Source of the DNA: Phycisphaerales bacterium
GTDB taxonomy: Bacteria > Planctomycetota > UBA1135 > UBA2386
Length of the DNA: 64,000 bases
Direction: 5' to 3'
Assembly (NCBI GenBank): GCA_020247305.1
Contig: JADCJE010000097.1
Location: forward strand, 1 to 64,000
Notes under the pieces: generated by a model
The model's database searches: none
The model's input: the letters and a program-made list of their open reading frames with translations, nothing else
Told to the model about the DNA's origin: nothing
Part shown: piece after piece, positions 25,148 to 34,693 of the stretch
Position numbering within the stretch: position 1 is the stretch's first letter
Layout of the letters: each line of letters opens with the position of its first letter
Made by a program: the position numbers and the translations under genes

Positions 25148-26505
25148 GCGCGCTCCAGCGAGGTAGGGGCCTCGGCGACGTTCGCCGGCGATTGCGCCGC
25201 CGCTCCCGACACGCGCGGCACGAGGTCGTAGCGGCGCTGCAAGCGGCCAATGGCGAAGAACACCTGCAGGCGCAGACGGTCGAGCCAACCGAGGTCGAAG
25301 CCGCCAGCGAGCACGGTCGTGACCGCGCGCGCGATGCCGAACATGCGCCGCGGCGCGAAGAAGATGTCGCGCGTCGCCGGATCGTAGAAGCCGGTCACGA
25401 AGCGGCGCACGAACCGGTAGCGCGCCTGCAGCGTGCGGTCGAAGCGCGCGCGCGCGCCGGCGCTGCCGGCGACGCCGCGGCGGACGACCGCGCCCGCCGC
25501 CGCGGCGGCCTCGATGCCCGAGCGCAGCGCCATCTGCACGCCGGTCGAGAAGATCGGGTCGAGGAACGAGCCGGCGTCGCCGGCGAGGAACCAGCGCTCG
25601 CCGCAGTAGGCGCTGGCGCGGTAGCTGAAGCCGCTCTCGACGTGGCATTCGCCGACGCGCTCGGCCGCCGCCAGCAGGCTCGCCGCGTATGGCGACGTCG
25701 CCGCGACGTCGGCGAACAACTGCGCCGGGTCGCCCTTCGTCCGGCCGCGCCACGTGTCGAGGTCGAGCACCGCGCCGACGCTCATGACGCCGTCGGGCAG
25801 CGGGATGAACCACATCCAGCCGAGGTCCGGCAGCGCGACGATGCGCGTGTCGCCGGCGCGCTCGCCCGGATCGACGGGCACGCCGCGGAAGTGCGCGTAC
25901 ACCGACGCCTTGCGCAGTTCCTCGTCGGCAATGCGCACGCCGTGGCGGCGCGCGACGAAGCCGGCGCGGCCGCTGGCGTCGACCAAGGCCTTGGCGCACA
26001 CGGTGGTCACGCCCGCCGCCGTGGCGACGTCGACCTCGACGCCGTCGACGACGTCGCGCAGCGCGATCGCGCGGCCAGCCAACCGCCGCGCGCCGCAGGC
26101 CTGCGCGTGGTCGAGCAGCAGCGCGTCGAACTGCGCGCGCGGCACCTGCAGCGCGTACGGCGGATCGACGTGCTTGGCGGTCTGGAAGTCGAAGAGCACG
26201 GTGTGCGCGCCGTCGGGCGTGCGCAACTGTGCGCCGCGCTTCTGCACGAAGCCGGCGGCGTGCAAGCGTTCGCTGACGCCGAGTTGGCGGAACACGGCGT
26301 CGCCGAGCGGCAGCAGCGACTCGCCGATGTGGAAGCGCGGGAAGGCCTCGGCTTCGACGACGACGCAGCGCAGGCCCGCGCGCGCCGCCGCCGCCGCCGC
26401 CGCGCTGCCCGCCGGGCCGGCGCCGACGACGAGCACGTCGCACGCGCACCCCGCGAGCGCGGCGGGGCGTTCGTTCGCTGGATTGTTGGTGTCGCGGTCG
26501 CTCAT
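25144..26505 (-). CDS. Flavin-dependent halogenase-like oxidoreductase
   Basis: FAD enzyme of 453 residues. Starting at ATG 26505 gives FAD motif VVGAGPAGS at 26-34, [11 protein letters not shown] at 56-66, Lys89 in GFVQKRGAQ (the position of the catalytic Lys of flavin halogenases), and WMWFIP at 230-235, matching the WxWxIP signature. [16 protein letters not shown] near 310-325 contacts FAD. Family members either halogenate phenolic/pyrrolic substrates or act as reductases, and the two motifs favour the halogenase branch without proving activity. Its stop overlaps the LolA-like start, so an outer-envelope product is plausible. Confidence 0.85.
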   Translation of the reverse strand: MSDRDTNNPANERPAALAGCACDVLVVGAGPAGSAAAAAAARAGLRCVVVEAEAFPRFHIGESLLPLGDAVFRQLGVSERLHAAGFVQKRGAQLRTPDGAHTVLFDFQTAKHVDPPYALQVPRAQFDALLLDHAQACGARRLAGRAIALRDVVDGVEVDVATAAGVTTVCAKALVDASGRAGFVARRHGVRIADEELRKASVYAHFRGVPVDPGERAGDTRIVALPDLGWMWFIPLPDGVMSVGAVLDLDTWRGRTKGDPAQLFADVAATSPYAASLLAAAERVGECHVESGFSYRASAYCGERWFLAGDAGSFLDPIFSTGVQMALRSGIEAAAAAGAVVRRGVAGSAGARARFDRTLQARYRFVRRFVTGFYDPATRDIFFAPRRMFGIARAVTTVLAGGFDLGWLDRLRLQVFFAIGRLQRRYDLVPRVSGAAAQSPANVAEAPTSLERA

Positions 26506-26621
26506 GGCAGCGAGACGAAGCGTCAGAGGGCGAGCGCCGCTCCGGCCCGCAGGATCGGCGCGGGCGCTGGAGCCGCCGCCAAGGTCCGTGGGAATGCCTG
26601 TCGCATGGTGCGCGCGGGCGG

Positions 26622-28262
26622 TCAGCCGCCGAGGTCGACGCCGGCCTGCCTGGCGAACGCCTGCGCCGCCGGGTAGCCGGCGTCGGCGTGGCGCATCACG
26701 CCGGTGCCCGGGTCGCACGTCAGCACGCGGCGGATGCGGCGAGCGGCCGCGTCGGTGCCGTCGGCGACGGTGACCTGACCGCTGTGGATCGACTTGCCCA
26801 TGCCGACGCCGCCGCCGTGGTGCAGCGACACCCACGTCGCGCCCGAAGCGACGTTGAGCATGGCGTTGAGCAGCGGCCAGTCGGCGATCGCATCGCTGCC
26901 GTCGAGCATCGCCTCGGTCTCGCGGTATGGCGAGGCGACCGAGCCGCAGTCGAGGTGGTCGCGGCCGAACACCACCGGCGCTTCGAGTTCGCCCTTGCGC
27001 ACCAGTTCGTTGACCGCGAGGCCGAAGCGCGCGCGCTCGCCATAACCGAGCCACAGGATGCGCGCCGGCAGGCCTTGGAACGCGATCTTCTGGCGCGCCT
27101 TCTCGAGCCAGGTGCGGATCGCCGGATTGTCGCCGAACATCTCCAGCGCCAGCTCGTCGGTGCGCGCGATGTCGGCCGGGTTGCCGCTGAGCGCGACCCA
27201 GCGGAACGGCCCGCGGCCCTCGCAGAACAACGGCCGGATGTACTCGGGGATGAAGCCCTTGATGCGGAAGGCCTCGGCGATGCCGTGGTCGCGCGCTTCG
27301 GTGCGGATGTTGTTGCCGTAGTCGAACGTGATCGCGCCGCGCTCCTGCAGGTCGAGCATCAGGCCGACGTGCTTGCACACGGTGCGGTAGGCCTGCTCGA
27401 GGTAGCCCTTGGGGTCGCGCTCGCGCAGCTCGCGCGCCTTCTCGACCGTCATGCCGTCGGGCACGTAGCCGACCAGCATGTCGTGCGCCGAGGTCTGGTC
27501 GGTGAGCAGGTCGGGGATCACGCCGCTGTCGCGGATCACGGTCAGCAGTTCGGTGGCGTTGCACTTCACGCCGATCGACCACGCCTGCCCCGCCGCCTTG
27601 CGCGCCAGCGCCGCCTGCAGCGCCAGCTTGGGGTCGTCGATGCGCTCGTCGAGGTACTTCGTCTCCAGGCGCTTGTCGATGCGCCAGCCCTCGACGTCGC
27701 AGGCGAGGCAGACGCCGCCCGCCATGGTCACGGCCAGCGGCTGCGCGCCGCCCATGCCGCCGAGGCCGGCGGTGACGACGAGCCGGCCCTTGAGGTCGCC
27801 GCCGAAGTGGCGCTTGCCGGCCGCGACGAAGGTCTCGTACGTGCCCTGCACGATCCCCTGCGTGCCGATGTAGATCCACGAGCCGGCCGTCATCTGGCCG
27901 TACATGATCAGGCCGAGCCTGTCGAGGCGGCGGAACTCGTCCCAGTTGGCCCAGTTGCCGACGAGGTTGCTGTTGGCGAGCAGCACGCGCGGCGCGTCCG
28001 GGTGCGTGTCGAACACGCCGACGCACTTGCCCGACTGCACCAGCATCGTCTGGTCGGGACGCAGCCGGCGCAGCGTCGCCAGGATCTTCTGCAGCGCCTC
28101 GGGGTTGCGCGCCGCCTTGCCGAGCCCGCCGTAGACGATCAGCCGCTCAGGGTCCTCGGCGACGTCGCGGTCGAGGTTGTTCTGCACCATCCGGTACGCG
28201 GCTTCGATCGTCCAATCGGCACAGTTCAGCTGCTTGCCCCGCGGGGCGCGGTACGACGTCAT
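26622..28262 (-). CDS. hutU: Urocanate hydratase (urocanase)
   Basis: Second enzyme of histidine degradation: urocanate plus water to imidazolonepropionate, using tightly bound NAD as electrophile. The 546 residues match the usual length of about 550. ATG 28262 gives the conserved N-terminus ([18 protein letters not shown]); the 47 extra residues in the ORF track are rejected. [18 protein letters not shown] is the NAD-binding region, and [13 protein letters not shown] contains the conserved active-site Cys. hutH lies about 3 kb away on the same strand with plus-strand genes between, so the hut genes do not form one operon here. hutI and hutG/hutF are not in the window. Confidence 0.97.
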   Translation of the reverse strand: MTSYRAPRGKQLNCADWTIEAAYRMVQNNLDRDVAEDPERLIVYGGLGKAARNPEALQKILATLRRLRPDQTMLVQSGKCVGVFDTHPDAPRVLLANSNLVGNWANWDEFRRLDRLGLIMYGQMTAGSWIYIGTQGIVQGTYETFVAAGKRHFGGDLKGRLVVTAGLGGMGGAQPLAVTMAGGVCLACDVEGWRIDKRLETKYLDERIDDPKLALQAALARKAAGQAWSIGVKCNATELLTVIRDSGVIPDLLTDQTSAHDMLVGYVPDGMTVEKARELRERDPKGYLEQAYRTVCKHVGLMLDLQERGAITFDYGNNIRTEARDHGIAEAFRIKGFIPEYIRPLFCEGRGPFRWVALSGNPADIARTDELALEMFGDNPAIRTWLEKARQKIAFQGLPARILWLGYGERARFGLAVNELVRKGELEAPVVFGRDHLDCGSVASPYRETEAMLDGSDAIADWPLLNAMLNVASGATWVSLHHGGGVGMGKSIHSGQVTVADGTDAAARRIRRVLTCDPGTGVMRHADAGYPAAQAFARQAGVDLGG

Positions 28263-28357
28263 GCGCGCGATCGTGGCGACGGGAGCGGGCAGGCGCAAGG
28301 TGGGCGGACGGCGGGGATTCCCCCGCATCCGGCTGCCGCATCCGGCGAACCCTCGGC

Positions 28358-29887
28358 ATGCCCGACGCCGTGTCCGCCCCCACGTCGCCTGCCGCGACTC
28401 CACGCCGCACCGTCGTCGTCACCGGCGCGACCGGCTACATCGGCGGACGGCTGGTGCCACGCCTGCTGGCCGCCGGCTGCCGCGTGGTCTGCCTCGTGCG
28501 CGAACCGCGCAAGCTCGACGCGCGGCCGTGGCGCCACCACCCGGCGGTCACCGTGCTCAAGGTCGACCTCACCGACCCGGGCGCGGTGGCGGCGGCGATG
28601 CGCGGCGCCGAAGCGGCCTTCTACCTCGTGCACTCGATGATCGCGCAGGGGCGCGACTACCGGCAGCAGGACCTGACGCTGGCGCGCGCCTTCGCCAAGG
28701 CCGCCGACGACGCCGGCGTCGGCCGCATCGTCTACCTCGGCGGACTAGGCGAGATGGGCAAGGACCTCAGCGAGCACCTGACCTCGCGTCGCGAGGTCGA
28801 GCACGCGCTCGCCGCGACCGGCGTGCCGGTCACCGTGTTCCGCGCCGCGATGATCATCGGATCGGGCTCGGCGTCGTTCGAGATCCTGCGCTACCTGGTC
28901 GAGCACCTGCCGGCGATGGTGACGCCGCGCTGGGTCAAGACCGAGTCGCAGCCGATCGCGGTGCGCAACGTGCTGCACTACCTCGTCGCCTGCCTCAACG
29001 CGCCAGCGACGGTCGGCGCGACGCTCGACATCGGCGGCCCCGAGGTGCTGTCGTACCGCGACCTGATGCGCGTGATGGCCGAGGCCCGCGGCCTGCGCCC
29101 GCGGATCGTCGTGCCGGTGCCGGTGCTCACGCCGCGGCTGAGCTCGCTGTGGATCCACCTGATCACGCCGGTGCCGCACACGATCGCGCGGCCGCTCGCC
29201 GAGGGACTCCGCAACCGGACCGTCTGCCGCGACGATCGCGCCGCCGCGCTCATGCCGCAGCAGTTGCTGACGATGCGCGAAGCGATCGACGCCGCGCTCG
29301 GCAAGCGCGCCGAGGACGAGGTCGAGACGGCGTGGACCGACGCCGGCGCGATGCCCGGCGACCCCGACTGGGCCGGCGGCACCACGTACGTCGACCACCG
29401 CGAGATCCAAGTCGCAGCGCCGACCACGACGACGTACGCGACCGCCGCGGCGATCGGCGGCGACACCGGCTGGTACGGCGGCAACTGGCTGTGGCGCCTG
29501 CGCGGCGCCATGGACAAGCTGATCGGCGGTCCGGGGCTGCGCCGCGGCCGCCGCGACCAGCACGACCTCGTCGTCGGCGACGCGCTCGACTTCTGGCGCG
29601 TGACCGACGTCGTGCCCGGCCGCCGCTTCGAGTTGCGCGCCGAGATGAAGCTGCCCGGCATCGCCACGCTGACGGTCACCGTCGACCCCGACGGCGCGGA
29701 CGGCGCCAAGAGCCGCCTTGGCCTGACCGCGCGCTTCCGGCCGCGCGGCCTGCTTGGCATCGCCTACTGGTACGCGGTGCTGCCGCTGCACGGCCTCGTG
29801 TTCGCCGGCATGCTGCGCGGCCTGCAGCGCGCGGCGGCGAAGGCGACGGCAGCCGCCCCGACTGCGGCGAGCACGCCGCCGGCGTAG
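28358..29887 (+). CDS. NAD-dependent epimerase/dehydratase-like protein with DUF2867 domain
   Basis: Cytoplasmic two-domain protein of 509 residues. Residues about 18-240 are an atypical SDR/NmrA-like Rossmann domain with [13 protein letters not shown] near 20-32 and [13 protein letters not shown] near 96. Residues about 330-495 match the DUF2867 arrangement, with [25 protein letters not shown] near 370 and [26 protein letters not shown] near the end. Proteins of this architecture are widespread and of unproved substrate. It is divergent from hutU with 95 bases between the starts. Confidence 0.87.
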   Translation: MPDAVSAPTSPAATPRRTVVVTGATGYIGGRLVPRLLAAGCRVVCLVREPRKLDARPWRHHPAVTVLKVDLTDPGAVAAAMRGAEAAFYLVHSMIAQGRDYRQQDLTLARAFAKAADDAGVGRIVYLGGLGEMGKDLSEHLTSRREVEHALAATGVPVTVFRAAMIIGSGSASFEILRYLVEHLPAMVTPRWVKTESQPIAVRNVLHYLVACLNAPATVGATLDIGGPEVLSYRDLMRVMAEARGLRPRIVVPVPVLTPRLSSLWIHLITPVPHTIARPLAEGLRNRTVCRDDRAAALMPQQLLTMREAIDAALGKRAEDEVETAWTDAGAMPGDPDWAGGTTYVDHREIQVAAPTTTTYATAAAIGGDTGWYGGNWLWRLRGAMDKLIGGPGLRRGRRDQHDLVVGDALDFWRVTDVVPGRRFELRAEMKLPGIATLTVTVDPDGADGAKSRLGLTARFRPRGLLGIAYWYAVLPLHGLVFAGMLRGLQRAAAKATAAAPTAASTPPA

Positions 29888-30020
29888 ACACCCACCCATC
29901 CTGACGGCGCGCCGGCAACCCTCTGCGGCGCACCGACAAGGGCCGACGAATCCTCTCGGCCAGGGGGGAAAACGGCCTTGGCCCAAGTCGTGAACGGGCC
30001 TACTTCACGCCGGCTTTGCC

Positions 30021-30113
30021 GCGAGCATGTCCCGGTCCGGATGCTCTCGGCTGCACACCCACCCGCCGATCCTCGGCGAAGCCAGCGCTGCTTCCGTGGT
30101 CGTCGGCTTCGCC
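30021..30113. repeat. Interspersed two-hairpin element, copy C
   Basis: Contains GAGCAT...ATGCTC (30023-30028 / 30041-30046), then a 48-base core beginning ccgatcctcggcgaa and ending gcttcgcc. By my alignment the core matches copy B near the window end at 39 of 48 bases. It lies in the 292-base gap between the DUF2867 gene and the GNAT gene. Confidence 0.7.
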
Positions 30114-30179
30114 CCCGCTGCACGTCTGCGCACCGCCTCGGCGCGCGACCTGCGACGCAGACTTCCAGTCAACCCCGCC

Positions 30180-31193
30180 ATGTCGACCGAATCGCAACTT
30201 CCTGCCGAACTCGCACGCGTCCGTGCGGCTCACCAGGGGGCGATCTCGCCGCAGCGTCCAACGCCGACGGCCGCCCTGCCCGATGGCCGCACGCTGCGCC
30301 TCGACCGCTCGCGTTGGGACGGCCCTCTCGACCCCGCCGAACTGGCGTGGTGCCGCGCCAACGGCGTCGAAGTCGCCTACGACTGCGCGCAGATCGGCTG
30401 GGTCATCGCCGGCTGCCCCGACGACGAAGCGCTGGCGACGGCCGATGCGCCGCGCGACGCCATGTCGGATCCCGAGGCAGAAGCGTGGCAACTGCGCACC
30501 CGCCGCATCGCCGCGGATTCCGCCAACGCGCCCGATGCGGGGCACGACGCCATGCTGCGCGACTTCGCCGCGCGCCGCGGCGTACGCGCGGCCAGCGGCC
30601 TGCACCTCGCGCTCGCGCTCGACCGCGCCCGCCGCGCGACGGCCGCTTCCGCTCGCAACGAGCCACCGACGCCGACGGCCGCCGCATTCACCTACCGGCC
30701 ATGGGCCGCCGACGACGCGCCGACCTACCGCGCATTGCTCGACAATCCGCGCCTCTGGCAGTACCTGCCCGAACCGTTTCCGACGCCGCTGACCGAAGCG
30801 CTCGCCCGCACGCTGATCGAGGTCGGCACGATCCCCGGCCGCCAGGAGACGCACGCCGTGTTGCACGAGGGGCGGCCGGTCGGGCAGGCGCTGCTGCGCT
30901 TCGACGCACCGTTCGTCGGCGTGCGCGCCGCCGAGGTGGCGTACTGGCTCGGCGAAGCGCACTGGGGCAAGGGCTGGATGACGCGGATCCTCACCGACTT
31001 CCTGGCTCTCAGCTTCGCAGCGCATCGGCTCGACGTCGTCTACGCGTGGATCCACGACGACAACCGCGCCTCCGCCCGCGTCGCGGAACGCTGCGGCCTG
31101 GGCCCGGATCCCTTTCCGCTGGCGGCCGAACTCGCGCACTCGCTGCAGCGACCGCGCTTCCACCGTTTCGTTCGCTACCGCCGCGAGCGCTGA
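30180..31193 (+). CDS. GNAT acetyltransferase with unassigned N-terminal domain
   Basis: Protein of 337 residues from ATG 30180; the ORF track start at 30027 would translate the interspersed repeat and is rejected. The C-terminal part, about residues 165-337, is a GNAT acyl-CoA transferase of the RimJ/RimL type: YRPWAADDAPTYRALL opens it, WLGEAHWGKGWMTRIL near 267 is the acetyl-CoA binding loop, and YAWIHDDNRASARVAERCGL near 290-310 closes the fold. The first 160 residues are unrecognised; they include LPDGRTLRLDRSRWDG and a region rich in acidic and Ala residues. The substrate is unknown. Confidence 0.82.
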   Translation: MSTESQLPAELARVRAAHQGAISPQRPTPTAALPDGRTLRLDRSRWDGPLDPAELAWCRANGVEVAYDCAQIGWVIAGCPDDEALATADAPRDAMSDPEAEAWQLRTRRIAADSANAPDAGHDAMLRDFAARRGVRAASGLHLALALDRARRATAASARNEPPTPTAAAFTYRPWAADDAPTYRALLDNPRLWQYLPEPFPTPLTEALARTLIEVGTIPGRQETHAVLHEGRPVGQALLRFDAPFVGVRAAEVAYWLGEAHWGKGWMTRILTDFLALSFAAHRLDVVYAWIHDDNRASARVAERCGLGPDPFPLAAELAHSLQRPRFHRFVRYRRER

Positions 31194-31337
31194 CCAACGC
31201 CGGCCGCGCCGTCGCGACCGCAACCAGGGTCCGGCGCCGTGCGGTCAGCGTGCACGATGCCGGCGTCCACGGCAGCGCATCCGCTCCGCAGCCGACGGGC
31301 CGGCGCATGCGTCGGCCGATTCGCCAGCGCGCTCGCC

Positions 31338-32870
31338 TCACACCGCCAGCGCGCCGACCGCCTTCTCCGCCGCGCCGACGACCGTGCCGTCGCGCAGCAG
31401 CCGCTCGGCGGTGGCGAGGTCGGGCGCGAGGTAGCGGTCGCGGTCGAGGCCCTTCACCGCCTTGCGCAGCGCCTTGTACGCCGCGTGCGCGCCCTTGCCG
31501 GGGCGCAGCTTGTCGCCGAGGTCGAGCGCCTGCGCCGCGCACAGCAGTTCGATGCCGAGCACCTTGGCGGTGTTGGCGACGACCTGCTGCGCGTGGCGCG
31601 CGGCGGTCACGCCCATCGACACGTGGTCCTCGCGGTTGGCCGACGTCGGGATGGTGTCGACGCTGGAGGGATGCGCGAGCGTCTTGTTCTCGCTGCACAA
31701 CGACGCGGCGACGACCTGCGGGATCATGAAGCCGCTCTCGACGCCGGCGTCGCGCGCGAGGAACGGCGGCAGGCCGGAGATGTCGGGATTGACCATCTGC
31801 TCGATGCGGCGCTCGCTTATGTTGGCGAGCGTGCTGACCGCGATGGCAAGGAAGTCCATCGCCTGGCTGACCGGCTGGCCGTGGAAGTTGCCGCCGCTGA
31901 GCACGTCGCCGCCGGGGAACACCAGCGGATTGTCGGTGACCGAGTTGGCCTCGGTGACGACGACGTCGAGCGCGTAGCGCACGCCGTCCTTGGCCGCGCC
32001 GTGCACCTGCGGCGCGCAGCGAAGCGAGTACGCGTCCTGCACCTTCTTGCAGTCGACGTGGCTCGGCAGGATGGCGCTGCCCTGCAGCAGCGCGCGCAGG
32101 TTGGCGGCGGTCGCCAGCTGGCCCGGCTGCGGGCGGATCGCGTGGATGCGCTCCTGGAACGGCGTCGCGCTGCCGCGCAGCGCCTCGACCGTCAGCGCGC
32201 AGCAGACGTCGGCGGCTTTGGCGAGCCGCATCGCCTCAAAGACGGCGAGGCAACCGATCGCGGTCATGATCTGCGTGCCGTTGATCAGCGCGAGGCCTTC
32301 CTTTTCGCGCAGCAGCAGCGGCCGGCGACGCACCGCCGCGAGCGCCTGCGCGCCGGTGACCTTCCTGCCGTCGGCGGCGAACATCTCGCCGCGGCCGATC
32401 AGTGGCAGCGCCATGTGGCTGAGCGGCGCGAGGTCGCCGCTGGCGCCGACCGAACCCTGCTGTGGGATCACGGGCGCGAAGCCGGCGTTGAACAGCGCCA
32501 GCGCCTGCTGCAGCAGTTCGAGGCGCACGCCGGAGAAGCCGAGTGCGAGGTTGTGGATGCGCAGCGCGAACGCCAGCCGGCTGGTCGCGAGCGGCAGCGG
32601 CTCGCCGACGCCGGTCGCGTGGCTGAGCAGCAGGTTGGTCTGCAGCGTCGCCAACTGGTCGTCGGCGATGCGCACGCCGGCGAGCTTCCCGAAGCCGGTG
32701 TTGATGCCGTACATCGTGCGGCCGGTGGCGACCGCGTCCTCCACCACCTTGCGGCTCGCGCGCACGCGCTGCAGCGCAGCGGGCGCCAGCGCCGCCCTGC
32801 AGCCTGGACGGCTCAACAGGGCGAGGGTCGCGAGCGGAAGGTTCGGTTCGCCGAGTCGGATCGTGGGCAC
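31338..32870 (-). CDS. hutH: Histidine ammonia-lyase
   Basis: First step of histidine degradation: histidine to urocanate plus ammonia, via the self-made MIO cofactor. It has 510 residues from GTG 32870. The cofactor triad is Ala143-Ser144-Gly145 in GSVGASGDLAPLSH. The selectivity pair at 83-84 is Ser-His (LLLSHATG), typical of histidine lyases and unlike the His-Leu of tyrosine lyases. YGINTGFGKL near 54 and VTDNPLVFPGGDVLSGGNF later are conserved. With hutU nearby, a histidine role is well supported. It lies downstream of apaG on the same strand, 116 bases apart. Confidence 0.97.
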   Translation of the reverse strand: MPTIRLGEPNLPLATLALLSRPGCRAALAPAALQRVRASRKVVEDAVATGRTMYGINTGFGKLAGVRIADDQLATLQTNLLLSHATGVGEPLPLATSRLAFALRIHNLALGFSGVRLELLQQALALFNAGFAPVIPQQGSVGASGDLAPLSHMALPLIGRGEMFAADGRKVTGAQALAAVRRRPLLLREKEGLALINGTQIMTAIGCLAVFEAMRLAKAADVCCALTVEALRGSATPFQERIHAIRPQPGQLATAANLRALLQGSAILPSHVDCKKVQDAYSLRCAPQVHGAAKDGVRYALDVVVTEANSVTDNPLVFPGGDVLSGGNFHGQPVSQAMDFLAIAVSTLANISERRIEQMVNPDISGLPPFLARDAGVESGFMIPQVVAASLCSENKTLAHPSSVDTIPTSANREDHVSMGVTAARHAQQVVANTAKVLGIELLCAAQALDLGDKLRPGKGAHAAYKALRKAVKGLDRDRYLAPDLATAERLLRDGTVVGAAEKAVGALAV

Positions 32871-32986
32871 GGCGCGAACCTAGCTGCGTCCACGAAGGCA
32901 GGCAAGGAACGGACGCTTCGCCCGGAAGGCGCTGCTACGCCGCCGTCGCCAGGGATCCGCGCGCACGACCAGCGCGGCCGACGACT

Positions 32987-33433
32987 TCAGTTCGACGTCG
33001 ATTCGAGCGCCAGCGGCGGCGCAGTCGGCACGAGAAAGAAGCGGCCGATCGCGACCGCGAAGCGGCTGCCGTCGTCGCGCTCGAATTGGTAGCTGCCCTC
33101 CATCGTGCCCCACGTCGTCGGCAGCGGGCAGAAGCTCAGGTAGCTGTACGACTCGCCCGGCGCGAGGTGCGGGTACTCGCCGACCACGCCCTTGCCGCGC
33201 ACGTCCTCGCGCTTGCCGTCGGCGTCGACGATGATCCAGTGGCGGGTCAGCAGGCGCGCCGACCGCTCGCCGACGTTGGTCATCGTGATCTTGTAGCGGA
33301 AGACGCTCTTGGGCAGCGGCTCGCGCCCGCTTGCCAGCATCTCCGATGGGATCTGCTCGTGCGGCAGGAACTCGGCCGCCGCCTGGATGCGGATGCCGTC
33401 GGTCGTGACGTCGGAGTGCGGCGAGGTGGCCAT
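32987..33433 (-). CDS. apaG: ApaG-domain protein
   Basis: Small protein of the ApaG family (fibronectin-like fold), 148 residues from ATG 33433. Conserved family segments are clear: FRYKITMTNVGERSARLLTRHWIIVDADG near 46-74, GKGVVGEYPHLAPGESYSY near 79-98 and WGTMEGSYQF near 107-116. ApaG function is still unsettled; in Proteobacteria it affects Co2+ resistance and Mg2+ efflux. The 100-residue upstream extension in the ORF track covers an intergenic region with palindromes and is rejected. Confidence 0.94.
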   Translation of the reverse strand: MATSPHSDVTTDGIRIQAAAEFLPHEQIPSEMLASGREPLPKSVFRYKITMTNVGERSARLLTRHWIIVDADGKREDVRGKGVVGEYPHLAPGESYSYLSFCPLPTTWGTMEGSYQFERDDGSRFAVAIGRFFLVPTAPPLALESTSN

Positions 33434-33787
33434 GGCGCGAAGGGTCGGCGCGCGAGAATAGACCGACCGCAGCGCGAAGGAAGAGCCTGCCGCGGGATGT
33501 CGCGGACGCCGATCCGGCGTTAGAACGGCGCGCCCGAAGCCGACTGCGCCGGCGCGCAACTGCGGCGCGAGGGCAGTTCGAACACCGCGGCGCAAATGGG
33601 CCGAGTGCGTCGGTCGCGCGGTGGAGAGCTCCCGCGGTGCGTCGTCCCGGCGAACGGCCAAGCCGGTCGGTCCGCGGGCGAGCCGACTCAGAGCCTGAGA
33701 GGGAATCGCTCGAAGGCTCTGCGCGGCTGCGAAGGCAGCCGCCAAACACGACTCTGAGAGGCCGAATGCTGGACTCTTCTCGGCCTC
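33434..33787. other. Intergenic region between apaG and a small lipoprotein gene
   Basis: 354 bases without a supported gene. Near apaG on the minus strand, TATTCT (33455-33460) about 22 bases before the start could be a -10 element with a poor -35. At 33689-33721 cagagcc / ggctctg forms a 7-bp stem. At 33754-33791 lies the terminator of the neighbouring lipoprotein gene. GC is locally lower than in the genes. Confidence 0.6.
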
Positions 33788-33791
33788 TCAG
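33754..33791 (-). terminator. Hairpin overlapping the lipoprotein stop codon
   Basis: Perfect 12-bp stem ctgagaggccga / tcggcctctcag. The arm nearer the gene contains the TGA stop (33788-33790). Minus-strand sequence beyond is gtcgtgtttgg, a weak U-tract. Confidence 0.6.
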
Positions 33792-34147
33792 TGCGCCGAG
33801 CCGCCCTGCGCGAACTTCAGCGTCACGCCGCCGCCGGACAGGTCGAGCGCCTTGCCAGCGAGCGTGCCGGTCCACGCGTCGGCCTTGCCGTCGCCGAGCA
33901 GCTTGCACTTCACCGTGACCGCCTTGCTGTTGGCGTCGAACGTGTACGTGCCGTGCAGGTGGTCGTGGCTGCCGTCCTCGCGCGGCGGCGTGTGCACCAT
34001 CACCTTGTCGCCGGCGGTCTGGAACCCGAGTTGCAGCCCCTTCTTGCCGCCCTCGACCTGCTGGGCCCAGTTGCCCGCGAGCGGGTGGTCGTTGCCGCAG
34101 GCGGCGAGGAGGAAGAACGGCAGGACGAAGGCGTGGCGACGTTGCAT
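33788..34147 (-). CDS. Small lipoprotein of unknown function
   Basis: A 119-residue product with signal peptide and lipobox LLAAC (residues 13-17), so it is probably lipid-anchored. The mature part reads as a compact beta-rich domain (NWAQQVEGGKKGLQLGF, HGTYTFDANSKAVTVKCKLLG, WTGTLAGKALDLSGGGVTLKF), like a lipocalin-type or DUF-type small sandwich; I cannot name a family. It is the last of a likely minus-strand run (serine hydrolase, metallohydrolase, lipoprotein, this gene) and ends in a hairpin. Confidence 0.75.
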   Translation of the reverse strand: MQRRHAFVLPFFLLAACGNDHPLAGNWAQQVEGGKKGLQLGFQTAGDKVMVHTPPREDGSHDHLHGTYTFDANSKAVTVKCKLLGDGKADAWTGTLAGKALDLSGGGVTLKFAQGGSAH

Positions 34148-34213
34148 CGGTGGATTAGGGTTGGTCGCACGATCATGACGCGGCCTCGCGACCGCGCCAA
34201 GCCGGACCGCCCC

Positions 34214-34666
34214 TCAGCGCGGCGCGGCCGGCGTCCGCCGGTAGATCAGCACGACGTCGTTGCCGAACAGATCGCGCTGCAAGGCCAGCACGTCGTCGAC
34301 GCTGCGGAAGTCGCTGACCAGTTCAGGCTGGCCGGGCGCCACGGCGACGAGCCGGAGCACGTCGTTCTCACGCCGCCACGTGCCGCGCGCCGCGAGCACC
34401 GGCGTGTCGGCGACCGTCAGGTGCGACAGGAACGAACCATCGGCGAGCAGTTCGACGAAGCCCTGCCGCACGCGGTGCGCGAGCGCCCGCGACCGTTGCA
34501 GCGCCGCATCGTCGCGCTCGGCCTCGGGCCGCAGCGCGACCATCGCCGCCGCCGACGCCTCGGGGTCGAACACGTAGAAACCGGCGTCGGCGCGCGCGGC
34601 CGACGACGCGGCGCAGGCTGCGAGCAAGGAACCCAAGGCAAGGTGCATTACCCAGGTGGACCGCAT
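34214..34666 (-). CDS. Small lipoprotein of unknown function
   Basis: A 150-residue product with signal peptide and lipobox LLAAC at residues 14-18. The mature part begins with an Ala/Ser-rich tether (AASSAARADAG), then FYVFDPEASAAAMVAL and a beta-rich region GFVELLADGSFLSHL and ARGTWRRENDVLRLVAV, which looks like a small ligand-binding or structural sandwich. I do not recognise the family. It starts 27 bases after the metallohydrolase stop and is 66 bases from the next small lipoprotein. Confidence 0.72.
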   Translation of the reverse strand: MRSTWVMHLALGSLLAACAASSAARADAGFYVFDPEASAAAMVALRPEAERDDAALQRSRALAHRVRQGFVELLADGSFLSHLTVADTPVLAARGTWRRENDVLRLVAVAPGQPELVSDFRSVDDVLALQRDLFGNDVVLIYRRTPAAPR

Positions 34667-34693
34667 GCAGGCAGCATGCCCGCCCCACCCGGC

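Noticed and set aside
31338-32870. Tyrosine ammonia-lyase for pigment synthesis, given the halogenase/LolA pair
   Set aside because: The selectivity pair is Ser-His, typical of histidine lyases, and hutU lies nearby.
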